From IMG/VR virus record IMGVR_UViG_3300021511_000022, positions 1-34,340 of that record: 34,340 nucleotides of DNA. The stretch is one strand, 5' to 3'. The position numbers were made by a program, and so were the translations under genes. The notes beneath the pieces are model-generated. The model ran no database searches and was not told the origin of the DNA. It worked only from the letters and a program-made list of their open reading frames with translations. Origin of the DNA: a virus. Positions 22,249 through 31,487 of this stretch are shown here, in pieces; positions within the stretch are counted from its first letter, which is position 1; every line of letters starts with the position of its first letter.

Positions 22249-25200
22249 TTGATGGACCCTAAAAAGTTTGAAGAAATAATGGCACAAAGGCGGGGAGCAT
22301 CCGTTGGTAAACGTATTGTTGATAATATGGAGCCGGTTGATAGTATAGGACCTATTAACGAGTTTTCCCGTGGGATTGGTCGTGGTGCCATAAAATCCGC
22401 TGCTGCTCTTGGTCCCGGTGTGATTGATTTTGCATATAACACAGCGGGTAGGGCTGGTGAAGCTTTATCTAAAAAAGTTGTTAGGGCTATGGGAGTCGAT
22501 GTACCAGACTATGTAAAACCGGAACCATCTTCATTTAGTCTTCTTGGTGTTAGTCGTAAAATTTTAGAAAAAGCTGATAAAGTTGTAGAATCGCCTACTT
22601 TAAAGGGATCAAAGTCTCTTGAAAAGGGGTGGCGTGAAGGAGTAAAGGATATTAATTGGTGGGCCGGTAATCTTGGTGAAATGGCTCCTGCAACTTTATC
22701 CATTATGGGGATAGCTAAAAAAATTATAGAAAAAGAGGGTAAAAAACATTTGGCTATATTAGCCAGTAACTCTGCTAGTAAATCCGCTAAGAAAAAAGCG
22801 AAAATAGAAATAGGAAAAATTTCAGCTAAGGCTGCTATAGGACCGTCTGTTGCATTGGAAGGATCAATGCAACATGATGAGTACCGTAAGTGGGAAAAGA
22901 AAAACCCTGAAGATGCAACCGCAATGGGTGATATTATAGCCACTATGTTTGGTGCTGCTTCCGGTGTTCTGGAAGGTGCCGGTATAGGCGGTATGATGAT
23001 GGGGCCATTTATTAAAAAATTTGGGAAGGAAGCTGGAACTAAAGCGGCTTCCGGTTTTTGGAAAGAATTTGTTAAAGCTGCTCCTAAAAATATTCTTATT
23101 GAAGGTGGGACGGAAGGTGCACAGCAATATATTCAAAATATAGGAAAAAAGATAGGTTATGCTCCAGATACTGAATTAACTGAGGGTATCATGGAATCAC
23201 TAATACTTGGTGGTGCCATGGGTGGGGCATTTAGTACTTTTGAAGCTGGTCAGGCTAAAGCACCAAGAAATCAGACTGAAAAAGATATGATGACTATACT
23301 CAAATCGCGTAAGAGATTAAGTATAGTAAAAGGAGATATTGCAAAACAGCAAGAAATTTTGGATAATACTGATCCGGAAAGCAAAGAATACGAAAAAGCA
23401 AAAAATAAACTTGAAAAAGGTATTATTGAACTTGGTAAACAAGAGGATATAGTAGGAAAAGTATCAAAAAGGTTAAAGACGGGAACAATAAAAGAGGAAG
23501 GAGTTTCTATTGCCCCTACAGATGAAGAAGCTTTTGGCACTACTATTGATCCCACTTTAACTATTAATGAAATAGCAGAAGGAATAGACAGTGGTGAAAT
23601 TACCCCTGATGATTGGGATAAGGCTCCTAAAGAAAAGTATACTGAGGAAGAAGTTGAAGTAGTTGAGCAACATGTAAGTGATATAAGAAATCAACAAGAT
23701 ATAGATACTCTTGCCAGTGGAAAAGAAGTTTCCCCGATAGTTGAGCAGGAGGTTATGGATGGTACCGGTAAAGAGTCAATTTGGTCTACTCTACCTGAAA
23801 ATTTTACTGATCAGGAGGCTGTAGATTCGTTTCAACAAGATTTAGTTACTTTTGGTGGGGATAAAGCCGCCGCCGTATCCTTATCTAAAAAACCCATTTC
23901 AGAACCTGTTCAGCAATTGGCTGATTTGTTTGGAGTAAGGATAGTTAATACTTCTATAAAGGCAAAGCCAGGTGGAATCAACCCAAATGGAATGATTCAT
24001 CCCAATAATCCTAATTTAATTTATATGAAGGACACTGCCAGTAGACCTGAAATATGGTTACTAGGCCATGAATTTAGTCATTCTTTAGGGAAAAACAATC
24101 CAGAGGCATACGACACGTTGATGAAAACAGCGATTCCTATGTTTAAACCATCCGAATTTGTTGCATATCAAAAAGCATTATCCAAAAAGATGGGTAGTAA
24201 AGTTGATAAAAAAACAGTGGCTAAAGAAATGTTAGGTGATTTTGTTGGCGATAAATTTGTTGATAAAAATTTTTGGTCTAAAGTACATAAAGAGAACCCG
24301 TCCCGATTTAAAGAAATAATCAACAGTCTTCGTGAATTTATAAGCAAAATAACAGCTAACTTTACTGGTGTATCTCCTGAGTCTAATAAATTTTTTAATG
24401 ATATACTTTCCCTTGAAAATACTCTTGTAGATGTACTTAATGAACATGTAGGGTACACCGGTGCTGTAGAAAAAGTTGTTCAAAGCAAAACACCTACTGG
24501 TGATATTGTTGATCTTAATAGAGGGAATAAGCATCTTACCCATATTCCTATTGGTGAGAATGGGCAGATTCTTATGCGAGAGGACAAGGATACTATTTAT
24601 ATAGAGCGATTTGCCCGTGCTGGTGCCCGTACTACGCAAGGAATGACCAATACTCTTACTGGTGAAGGAAAAGGTGGTCCTACAGCTGTACTTAGTGATA
24701 TAAAAGATTATGCTAAGGAAAAAGGGAAAAAGATTGTTGCTAATGTAGAGAACAATCAATACTTATCCAAGCAAGGTTTTAAGCAGACTGACAGTACCAT
24801 GACATGGGAAGCTATCAAGGAGGGTACTGGAGCGGCTCCCGTTGCAGGCGGCACGGTATCCGAGGCCACAGGTACGGCCCAGGATAAGAAGAGCAAGGAC
24901 AAGGCCGCGAGAATAGCTCGTGAGATGGAAGACAAAGAGCTTCGTGAAGCCAGACAAGAACTAAGGGGTCTTGATAAAAAGATACAAGACGAATTAGATG
25001 TGGCTAAAACTGGTACTAAAGAAGAAATTATCTTTGCCAAAGAACAACATAATAAATTCGTCAATCGTAAAAAGGAACTTGAGGCCAAAGTAACTGACAT
25101 AGTTACCAAGAGGGAAAAAGATGATCAAAAAACAGGGAAACAAGTATCTGGTGATGGACAGCCGGGGAAGAAAAAGGTTGGGGACGCACCCAAACCTACA

Positions 25201-28200
25201 AAAAGCAAGAAAGCAGATCGCGGCGATAGAGATAAACAAGGCAAAAAGAAGAAGGAAGTAAAGCCTAAAACTCTTAAAGAAAAGGTAACGGAAGTAAAGC
25301 AGGAGGCCGATTATAAAGAAATAGGAGGCGTTACCGCTGAATTTAAACGAATTACTGATTCTCTTAATAAGTCTGGTCAGCACGGGGACCCGATAGCTTT
25401 TGCTGATGCCGTTATAGAAGCAGGTATTAAAATAAATGTAAATGAAGAAGAGTTGGCTTATCAACATGCATTTAAAGTACATATGATGGGGGAGGAAAAT
25501 GTCCCCACTGCTAAAAAGGCCAAGAAACGTAAAACTAAGTATACCAAAGAAGAACAAATAAAGTTGAATGTTCTTACGGCCATGCTTAATGAAAGTAACA
25601 GGTATACAGGTATAGATCAAACCCTTACTGAAAAAGAAGTAAAAGAAGAGATAGATAGAAGGGTCAGGGACCATAAAGAGGAGACGTCATTTAACGCTGA
25701 AATATCTAATGAACCAAAATCTCTTACTGATGAATTACAATTTAGTTTAGAAAATAAAATAAAATTTGCCAAAAAAAGAGCTAATATTGTTGCTAAGGAA
25801 GCATCACAGAATAGCTCTAAGTATACTATTGAGCAGTATAAAAAATTAGCTAATAATATTATATATGAAATTGTTAGTAACCCTAAGTATTCATATATAG
25901 ATTATGATGCTAAGATGCGTAATAATATTGATAATTATGCTCCGGGTACGGATGAATTTATTAAAAAACTTAGTAATAAATTTGGATTTTCAGAAGTATT
26001 AAGGGTACCATTACGATCTAATCTTAAAAAAGTAAAAGAGGCATATAAACATGTTTATGGTAATTCTGCTACTTTAAGAAGAATAGTAAGGGGTGCCCCT
26101 AATTATAAACGTACAGCTACAGGGGTTGATGAATTACAATTTAGTCTTGCTCCTAAAGTTGGTTTAATTAAAGAATATACTGAATCCCCAAGTGATATTG
26201 TAAAAAAAATAAAAAATATATGGAAACCTACTACAAATTTAAATAATGCCAGATGGCTTACTTATGATGGTACATTTTTAAGTGACCCTAAAAATACTAC
26301 TAATGCTATTTCTCATAGTAATATATCAAAATATATCAAATTAAAAAATGGGAATAAAATACCAGTTAATGATTTACAAAATGGATGGAAACATTTTGTA
26401 GATGCCACTGGTTCAATAAGAATACATACTTTAAAAAATGGTATTATTCATGCAGTGTCGTTGGATAGACAACCAACAAAGCGCCAATGGGCAATGCTAG
26501 TTAAGAATACTGATATATCTGAACCATTAAGCGTTGAAATTAGTCTTTTACCCGATGATATATCATATCAACATAATGTAGATATACCATTAAATAAACT
26601 TAGGCCATTAATAGAAGAAGTATTAATTGAATCAAATAAATATTTAAAAGATGAAGGATTTAGTCGTAATTTCAACCCGAATGAATTGCAGTTTAATTTA
26701 GATAAAAGGGTAGATGCTAATGAGGCTTTTGTCGCTCCGATTAAGCAAAAGATAAAGGACCTTAAGCTCGATACAAAATTACCAAAAAAACTATCCACTA
26801 ACCAGTGGAATGATACTTTTACAAAGTTAACTCGTAAAGGCAAACTTAACCCGGAAGAATACGAATTTTCTTATCTTCCTGAATGGCTAGCCGAGCAGGA
26901 AGGCGATGTTTCCCGTGAGGATGTGCTTAATTACCTTACCGAAAACGCACCTAAAGTTGTAACACATAGAAAAAATGATATTGTTTCTACTGCTAATGCT
27001 GAAGTAAGAGACTTGTTTTTTGAGGGTTTTAGTAATGATGATAAACCTTTAAAAAGAGCAGTATATGTATCAGTAATGATACTAAAAAGAAAATTTAAAG
27101 ATGAAAATCTTGATATAATTAAAGGTAAATCAAAAGAAATAGCTGACAGTTTGGTTGATCGTTTTGCAAAGGGAAGGGGTACAGAGAAACAAACCGCTGA
27201 ACAAAAGTTAAATGCATTTAGGGGTGATGAACTAGGTGGTATGGTGTACGATGAAATAGTACACCGATATAAAACCGAAGAAGAACATAATATTGAAGAA
27301 CAACAACAAATAAGGGCCATCCGTGCTGAAGTATATCAAGAGGCTAAAGATGAAAATTTAAGTGATCAGGATGCAACTGATTTAGCGCAGGAAGCGGTAG
27401 AAAGATGGTACAATGATGAACATGGCGGATACTATGAACCACCTGACTATAGCTACGATAATATGGTTTTGCCTGGGGGACTTGGCAACTATAATGAAAC
27501 TTTAATATACTATAATTCCCCTAAAGGAGAGTATAAAGGAACTGGTCAATTACATTGGGGCAAAGACAATATTCTAGTTCATACGCGCTATGATGATCAT
27601 GCGGTTTCAGGAAGTAACGAAAAAGCTTTGATGTTATATGAGAATCAGTCTGATTGGCAAGCCGATATTTCTAAAAAGGGAGAGCTTAAATCCCTTACAG
27701 CTGAACAAGCGTTAAATGAATTGATCCCTAAAATTAAAAAAGATATTATTGCTTATGATAAACTTAAAACAGTAACTCCACTAATAAGTTATTTTACATC
27801 AAAGAATAAAGGAACAATAGTAAAAACTGTATTAGAAGATATGGTGAATCGTAGAAGTGTTACGATGTTTAAGGAGCGCAGTTATAATACATATAATGAT
27901 TATATCCCATCTGATGATGTTAGAAAAGCAATTATTGATGCGTATACAGAAAATAAAAGTAGTCATGAAGCAAAGAAATATAGTAATTTAACCAATAAAG
28001 AAATTATTAACACTGCTAGAGATGTCATGCAAATGGCAAAGCAAGTATCAATAACACTTAAACATTTTAATAATAGGTTTAACCGCGCTGTTGAAAATTT
28101 CCGTAATGAAAATCGATTTGCTGATTATAGGGAGGATGCAAAGGATCTTCCTTTCAACATGACTTTGGGCTATCCCAATGCCCCTTATAAGAAAACATGG

Positions 28201-31155
28201 CCATTGCTTGCGTTTAAAAATGGAATGATTGAAGCATATAATCGCGGCGATGATTATGTAGCTTGGCCTTCTACCGGCGATCAGATAGCAGAAATAGAAG
28301 GATGGGGTAACTACCAATTTAAAGGGATCATTGACAATATCACTAAAACCATGCCCCGGCAAGTTGATGAATTTGTTAAAAGGTATGGCGGTAAAGTAGA
28401 AAAGATCGATATAGAAGGCGGCGGCAAAGTAAACGCTGTTAAAATAACTCCGCAACTTAAGAAGCTTATTGAAGATAGGCAAGTGCCGCAATTTAGCCTT
28501 GACGAACCGATAGATCCTAAGGACCCAAATCCAGAAGTGCAACAGCAAATTGAAAAGCACATGCAATCTGAGAAAAAATCTTTGGGAGAAAAAATAAAAG
28601 ATAGAATATCAGCCCTATGGAAAAGTTCTACATCTATGATTCCTCAGATCCGTCCGGGGGAATTGGGCTATTTTAAAGATAGGATTCGCCTAGCCAAGGA
28701 AGTAGATAAATTTGGTTCTCAACAAGCATTTTTTAGGATTTATGCCGCCATAGGCAAATTGTCTAACGATGAGAGACAAGTGTTTACTATGAACCTTGTT
28801 CTCAACGATATGCTCAATGATACTATACCAAATGAAGACGGGGTTGCTATCCTTAAGGACGGTCATTTACCATTTAAGTACAAGACGGTTGATCAGGTAA
28901 GGGCAAGTTTACGCCATTTTAGGGAACAGGCAAAAAAATCTCCCCGCGTGATGAATGCACTAGCCAGAAGAAGAAAATCTATGTTAAAAATTCAGGGGGA
29001 ATTAATAGATGCCGGTTTCCTTAAAGAAGAATTAAGAGGCAATGATTCATATTTTCATCATGAAACTCTGCAGCATATGGTAGAGGGTGATGGTTATTTG
29101 TTTGGTATGCACCGGGGTGCAGGTGGCAAAAGTCTTAAAATGACTAAAGATAGGGGTTCTGATATAAGTGCTTATAGTCTTGATTATATTACTTCTGAAT
29201 TTGCTGTGTTGTCTGATGCTATTGCTACTTTAGAATTAAACAAAATAAAAAAACAAATTAAAGCGGTATATGATATAACTCCGAAATTAGAAAAAAAGGC
29301 TAATGGTGGAAAACTAATTCCTCTTAAAGGTTATAAAATTTTACACCCTGCACAGCTTCCCGGATGGGGCGCGACTCCTAAATTTCCTGATGTAATTGCT
29401 GCTAATATATTGGAAAAAGCAAAAATTGATCCAAAGGTAAAGGAGGAGATGCAAATAGCCTCTGGTGTTGACGAAAAATGGATTGTCCCTGAAAAAATAG
29501 CCGATGCCATGAGCACTGTTCGTGAAATAAGTCACAAAGAGATTTATAGTAAAATATCGGAATCCTTTACTCAAGCATGGAAAAAATGGACATTAATTAA
29601 TCCGTTTAGGATTATAAGATATAATATAAATAATATGTCTGGCGATGTTGACATTGCTCTTGCTTATGATTGGCGCATTATGCAATACTTACCACAGGCC
29701 ATGAAAGATATAGCCGGTGATATCAATACCATGGGCATGAAACTTCCTTTTAATATGCAGAGGTTTGGTAGTCATATGACTTCTGAAATGAAAGCCGAAA
29801 TGAAGGAAGCCCATAGATTGGGTGTTATCGGCGCCGGGTTCGTTATGCATGAAGTAACGGATATTTCTAGTGAATTTGAGGCAATTATGCGTGGACCTCA
29901 GGGTAATTTTGCTTCTAAATTTGGGCAAAAATGGTGGCAAGGGTCAAAAGACATAACTAACTACCGTGAAAACTTACTGAGATTAGCTTCTTATCGTTAT
30001 TTTAAAGACCGTATAAAATCAGGAGAAAAGAACATATACGCTGCTTCAAACCCCACTGAAATAGATGAAATTCGTAATGTCAATGAAAAGGCCGCTAAAT
30101 TATCGCGTGAGCTTATTGGTGATTATGGCAGGTTGTCAGAAGGTGGGGAATGGATGCGCAAGCATATGATTCCTTTTTATTCGTGGATGGAAATCAATGC
30201 CCCAAGATATGTTCGTATGATGCGAAACCTTTCTCATGAAGGAAAATCAAGAGGGAGGGCCGTTGCATCTAGTTTAACTTGGAAAACGTCTGTGCTTGGT
30301 GCAAAGTTTATGTTGTTTACTGCCATGGTAACGGCATGGAACAATCTTTTATTCGGGGATGATGAAGATGAATTAAAAGGATATCAAAAAAGACAGATGC
30401 ATTTATTATTTGGTAGAAGGCAAGATGGTTCTATTAGATATATACCTGTATCGGGTGCTTTTCGTGATGCCCTTTCGTGGTTTGGTGGGGATGATATATA
30501 CTATGATATTAAAGATATAACATCTGGTAAATCTACTATAGGAGAAAAGGCAAAAGAAATGGGGTTGGCCCCTGCATGGAAATTTTATCACTCTTCTCGC
30601 CCTATTTTTAGATCCGCTGGTGAAGCTATATCTGGTTTTACTATGTTTCCTACTAATAGTCCAAGGCCTATACGTGATAAAATGGATTATGTATCCAAAA
30701 CCTTTTCTATGGAGCTTGCTTATAGATTTGCTGCTGGTAAGCCTACCCGTGGTCTGGCAAAAGAATTTCAAAGCAAATTGACCAAAAATGTTGATCCTGG
30801 TGAGTTGGCTTACCATGAAATAAGAAATAAAGTTAGGGCATATAATAAAAAAGTTGGCCGTAAAGAGTTTAAATCTCAGCCTACTAATATATCTAATGCT
30901 CTATATTATTATAAAAAGTCAATTCAGTACGGAGACTTGGCCGCTGCCGAAAAATACTGGGAAAAATACCTTGAGATGGGCGGTTCTTTAAAAGGACTAC
31001 AATCAAGTATACGGTTAACTCGTCCTACCGGGGGCTTACTTAAAAAACATAGAAGTGGTTTTTATAAAACTTTATCTGATAACGATAAAATTCTATTAAA
31101 TAAAGCATCAAAGTGGTATAGACAAATATATTCAAATTTGTATAATAAGCATTGA
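22249..31155 (+). CDS. Giant polyvalent internal-virion-type protein (2968 aa)
   Basis: At 2968 residues it takes up a quarter of the window. Segments in order: Gly/Ala-rich hydrophobic stretches (about 225-260 and 312-332) that could act in membranes; a zincin-like metallopeptidase domain (about 555-690) with HEFSH at 607-611 and possible third ligands near E660; a GNAT-like segment (about 760-845, ending YLSKQGF); a Lys-rich linker (about 875-1030); modules separated by the motif QFSL/QFNL at 1164, 1297, 1481 and 2081; a module with STNQW...LPEWLAEQ (about 1510-1570) and ENQSDWQ at 1798-1804, seen in many giant phage proteins; and from about 2130 a helical C-terminus like LPD-type domains, with a hydrophobic span at about 2680-2703. 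This is the architecture of 'polyvalent' proteins (Iyer, Burroughs and Aravind). Position suggests a T7 gp16-like ejected protein; it lacks a recognisable lytic transglycosylase. Confidence 0.85.
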   Translation: MMDPKKFEEIMAQRRGASVGKRIVDNMEPVDSIGPINEFSRGIGRGAIKSAAALGPGVIDFAYNTAGRAGEALSKKVVRAMGVDVPDYVKPEPSSFSLLGVSRKILEKADKVVESPTLKGSKSLEKGWREGVKDINWWAGNLGEMAPATLSIMGIAKKIIEKEGKKHLAILASNSASKSAKKKAKIEIGKISAKAAIGPSVALEGSMQHDEYRKWEKKNPEDATAMGDIIATMFGAASGVLEGAGIGGMMMGPFIKKFGKEAGTKAASGFWKEFVKAAPKNILIEGGTEGAQQYIQNIGKKIGYAPDTELTEGIMESLILGGAMGGAFSTFEAGQAKAPRNQTEKDMMTILKSRKRLSIVKGDIAKQQEILDNTDPESKEYEKAKNKLEKGIIELGKQEDIVGKVSKRLKTGTIKEEGVSIAPTDEEAFGTTIDPTLTINEIAEGIDSGEITPDDWDKAPKEKYTEEEVEVVEQHVSDIRNQQDIDTLASGKEVSPIVEQEVMDGTGKESIWSTLPENFTDQEAVDSFQQDLVTFGGDKAAAVSLSKKPISEPVQQLADLFGVRIVNTSIKAKPGGINPNGMIHPNNPNLIYMKDTASRPEIWLLGHEFSHSLGKNNPEAYDTLMKTAIPMFKPSEFVAYQKALSKKMGSKVDKKTVAKEMLGDFVGDKFVDKNFWSKVHKENPSRFKEIINSLREFISKITANFTGVSPESNKFFNDILSLENTLVDVLNEHVGYTGAVEKVVQSKTPTGDIVDLNRGNKHLTHIPIGENGQILMREDKDTIYIERFARAGARTTQGMTNTLTGEGKGGPTAVLSDIKDYAKEKGKKIVANVENNQYLSKQGFKQTDSTMTWEAIKEGTGAAPVAGGTVSEATGTAQDKKSKDKAARIAREMEDKELREARQELRGLDKKIQDELDVAKTGTKEEIIFAKEQHNKFVNRKKELEAKVTDIVTKREKDDQKTGKQVSGDGQPGKKKVGDAPKPTKSKKADRGDRDKQGKKKKEVKPKTLKEKVTEVKQEADYKEIGGVTAEFKRITDSLNKSGQHGDPIAFADAVIEAGIKINVNEEELAYQHAFKVHMMGEENVPTAKKAKKRKTKYTKEEQIKLNVLTAMLNESNRYTGIDQTLTEKEVKEEIDRRVRDHKEETSFNAEISNEPKSLTDELQFSLENKIKFAKKRANIVAKEASQNSSKYTIEQYKKLANNIIYEIVSNPKYSYIDYDAKMRNNIDNYAPGTDEFIKKLSNKFGFSEVLRVPLRSNLKKVKEAYKHVYGNSATLRRIVRGAPNYKRTATGVDELQFSLAPKVGLIKEYTESPSDIVKKIKNIWKPTTNLNNARWLTYDGTFLSDPKNTTNAISHSNISKYIKLKNGNKIPVNDLQNGWKHFVDATGSIRIHTLKNGIIHAVSLDRQPTKRQWAMLVKNTDISEPLSVEISLLPDDISYQHNVDIPLNKLRPLIEEVLIESNKYLKDEGFSRNFNPNELQFNLDKRVDANEAFVAPIKQKIKDLKLDTKLPKKLSTNQWNDTFTKLTRKGKLNPEEYEFSYLPEWLAEQEGDVSREDVLNYLTENAPKVVTHRKNDIVSTANAEVRDLFFEGFSNDDKPLKRAVYVSVMILKRKFKDENLDIIKGKSKEIADSLVDRFAKGRGTEKQTAEQKLNAFRGDELGGMVYDEIVHRYKTEEEHNIEEQQQIRAIRAEVYQEAKDENLSDQDATDLAQEAVERWYNDEHGGYYEPPDYSYDNMVLPGGLGNYNETLIYYNSPKGEYKGTGQLHWGKDNILVHTRYDDHAVSGSNEKALMLYENQSDWQADISKKGELKSLTAEQALNELIPKIKKDIIAYDKLKTVTPLISYFTSKNKGTIVKTVLEDMVNRRSVTMFKERSYNTYNDYIPSDDVRKAIIDAYTENKSSHEAKKYSNLTNKEIINTARDVMQMAKQVSITLKHFNNRFNRAVENFRNENRFADYREDAKDLPFNMTLGYPNAPYKKTWPLLAFKNGMIEAYNRGDDYVAWPSTGDQIAEIEGWGNYQFKGIIDNITKTMPRQVDEFVKRYGGKVEKIDIEGGGKVNAVKITPQLKKLIEDRQVPQFSLDEPIDPKDPNPEVQQQIEKHMQSEKKSLGEKIKDRISALWKSSTSMIPQIRPGELGYFKDRIRLAKEVDKFGSQQAFFRIYAAIGKLSNDERQVFTMNLVLNDMLNDTIPNEDGVAILKDGHLPFKYKTVDQVRASLRHFREQAKKSPRVMNALARRRKSMLKIQGELIDAGFLKEELRGNDSYFHHETLQHMVEGDGYLFGMHRGAGGKSLKMTKDRGSDISAYSLDYITSEFAVLSDAIATLELNKIKKQIKAVYDITPKLEKKANGGKLIPLKGYKILHPAQLPGWGATPKFPDVIAANILEKAKIDPKVKEEMQIASGVDEKWIVPEKIADAMSTVREISHKEIYSKISESFTQAWKKWTLINPFRIIRYNINNMSGDVDIALAYDWRIMQYLPQAMKDIAGDINTMGMKLPFNMQRFGSHMTSEMKAEMKEAHRLGVIGAGFVMHEVTDISSEFEAIMRGPQGNFASKFGQKWWQGSKDITNYRENLLRLASYRYFKDRIKSGEKNIYAASNPTEIDEIRNVNEKAAKLSRELIGDYGRLSEGGEWMRKHMIPFYSWMEINAPRYVRMMRNLSHEGKSRGRAVASSLTWKTSVLGAKFMLFTAMVTAWNNLLFGDDEDELKGYQKRQMHLLFGRRQDGSIRYIPVSGAFRDALSWFGGDDIYYDIKDITSGKSTIGEKAKEMGLAPAWKFYHSSRPIFRSAGEAISGFTMFPTNSPRPIRDKMDYVSKTFSMELAYRFAAGKPTRGLAKEFQSKLTKNVDPGELAYHEIRNKVRAYNKKVGRKEFKSQPTNISNALYYYKKSIQYGDLAAAEKYWEKYLEMGGSLKGLQSSIRLTRPTGGLLKKHRSGFYKTLSDNDKILLNKASKWYRQIYSNLYNKH

Positions 31156-31181
31156 CAAGGCGTGTTTTTATATGTTATAAT
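31152..31181 (+). promoter_or_regulatory. Sigma70-type promoter overlapping the giant gene's stop codon
   Basis: TTGACA (31152-31157), an 18-nt spacer and TATAAT (31176-31181) followed by AAAAG. The -35 hexamer includes the TGA stop of the giant gene. It drives the receptor-binding block that begins at 31203. Confidence 0.88.
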
Positions 31182-31202
31182 AAAAGAATAAGGAGAGACA
31201 TT

Positions 31203-31484
31203 ATGAATGTCATTTTTACAAAAGATAAAGTAGCGGATTCTGTTGTACGGTTTGTAAGAGCAACAGCTACACGCCCTGTAACATTTCAAGTTGATGGAAC
31301 GTTGGGCGGTGATGTTATTACTATTAAAGGTATCGGCATTAATGGAGCGGATGAAACTGCGTTGCATACTGATATTACTTTAACTGCCGCTGCTCCGGTT
31401 ATTATTTTTACATATCCTATTAGGGTTATAATTGAAAAACCCATAACTACCAATAATGTTGGTCTAATGGAAGTTACTTCGTAA
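31203..31484 (+). CDS. Hypothetical small protein (93 aa)
   Basis: The ATG at 31203 is chosen because AAGGAGAGAC precedes it and the promoter at 31152-31181 ends just upstream; an in-frame TTG at 31152 lies within the promoter. The 93-residue protein starts MNVIFTKDKVADSVVRFV and alternates beta-strands (TRPVTFQVDGTLGGDVITIKG; APVIIFTYPIRVIIEKPI), so it is probably a small beta-sandwich. It opens the fibre block and could be a small adaptor or fibre-attachment protein. The family is not recognised. Confidence 0.65.
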   Translation: MNVIFTKDKVADSVVRFVRATATRPVTFQVDGTLGGDVITIKGIGINGADETALHTDITLTAAAPVIIFTYPIRVIIEKPITTNNVGLMEVTS

Positions 31485-31487
31485 TCT

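Noticed and set aside
24232-25674. Minus-strand frames of 117-226 residues inside the giant gene
   Set aside because: They are antisense shadows of a long AT-rich, Lys-rich coding region and lack start signals.
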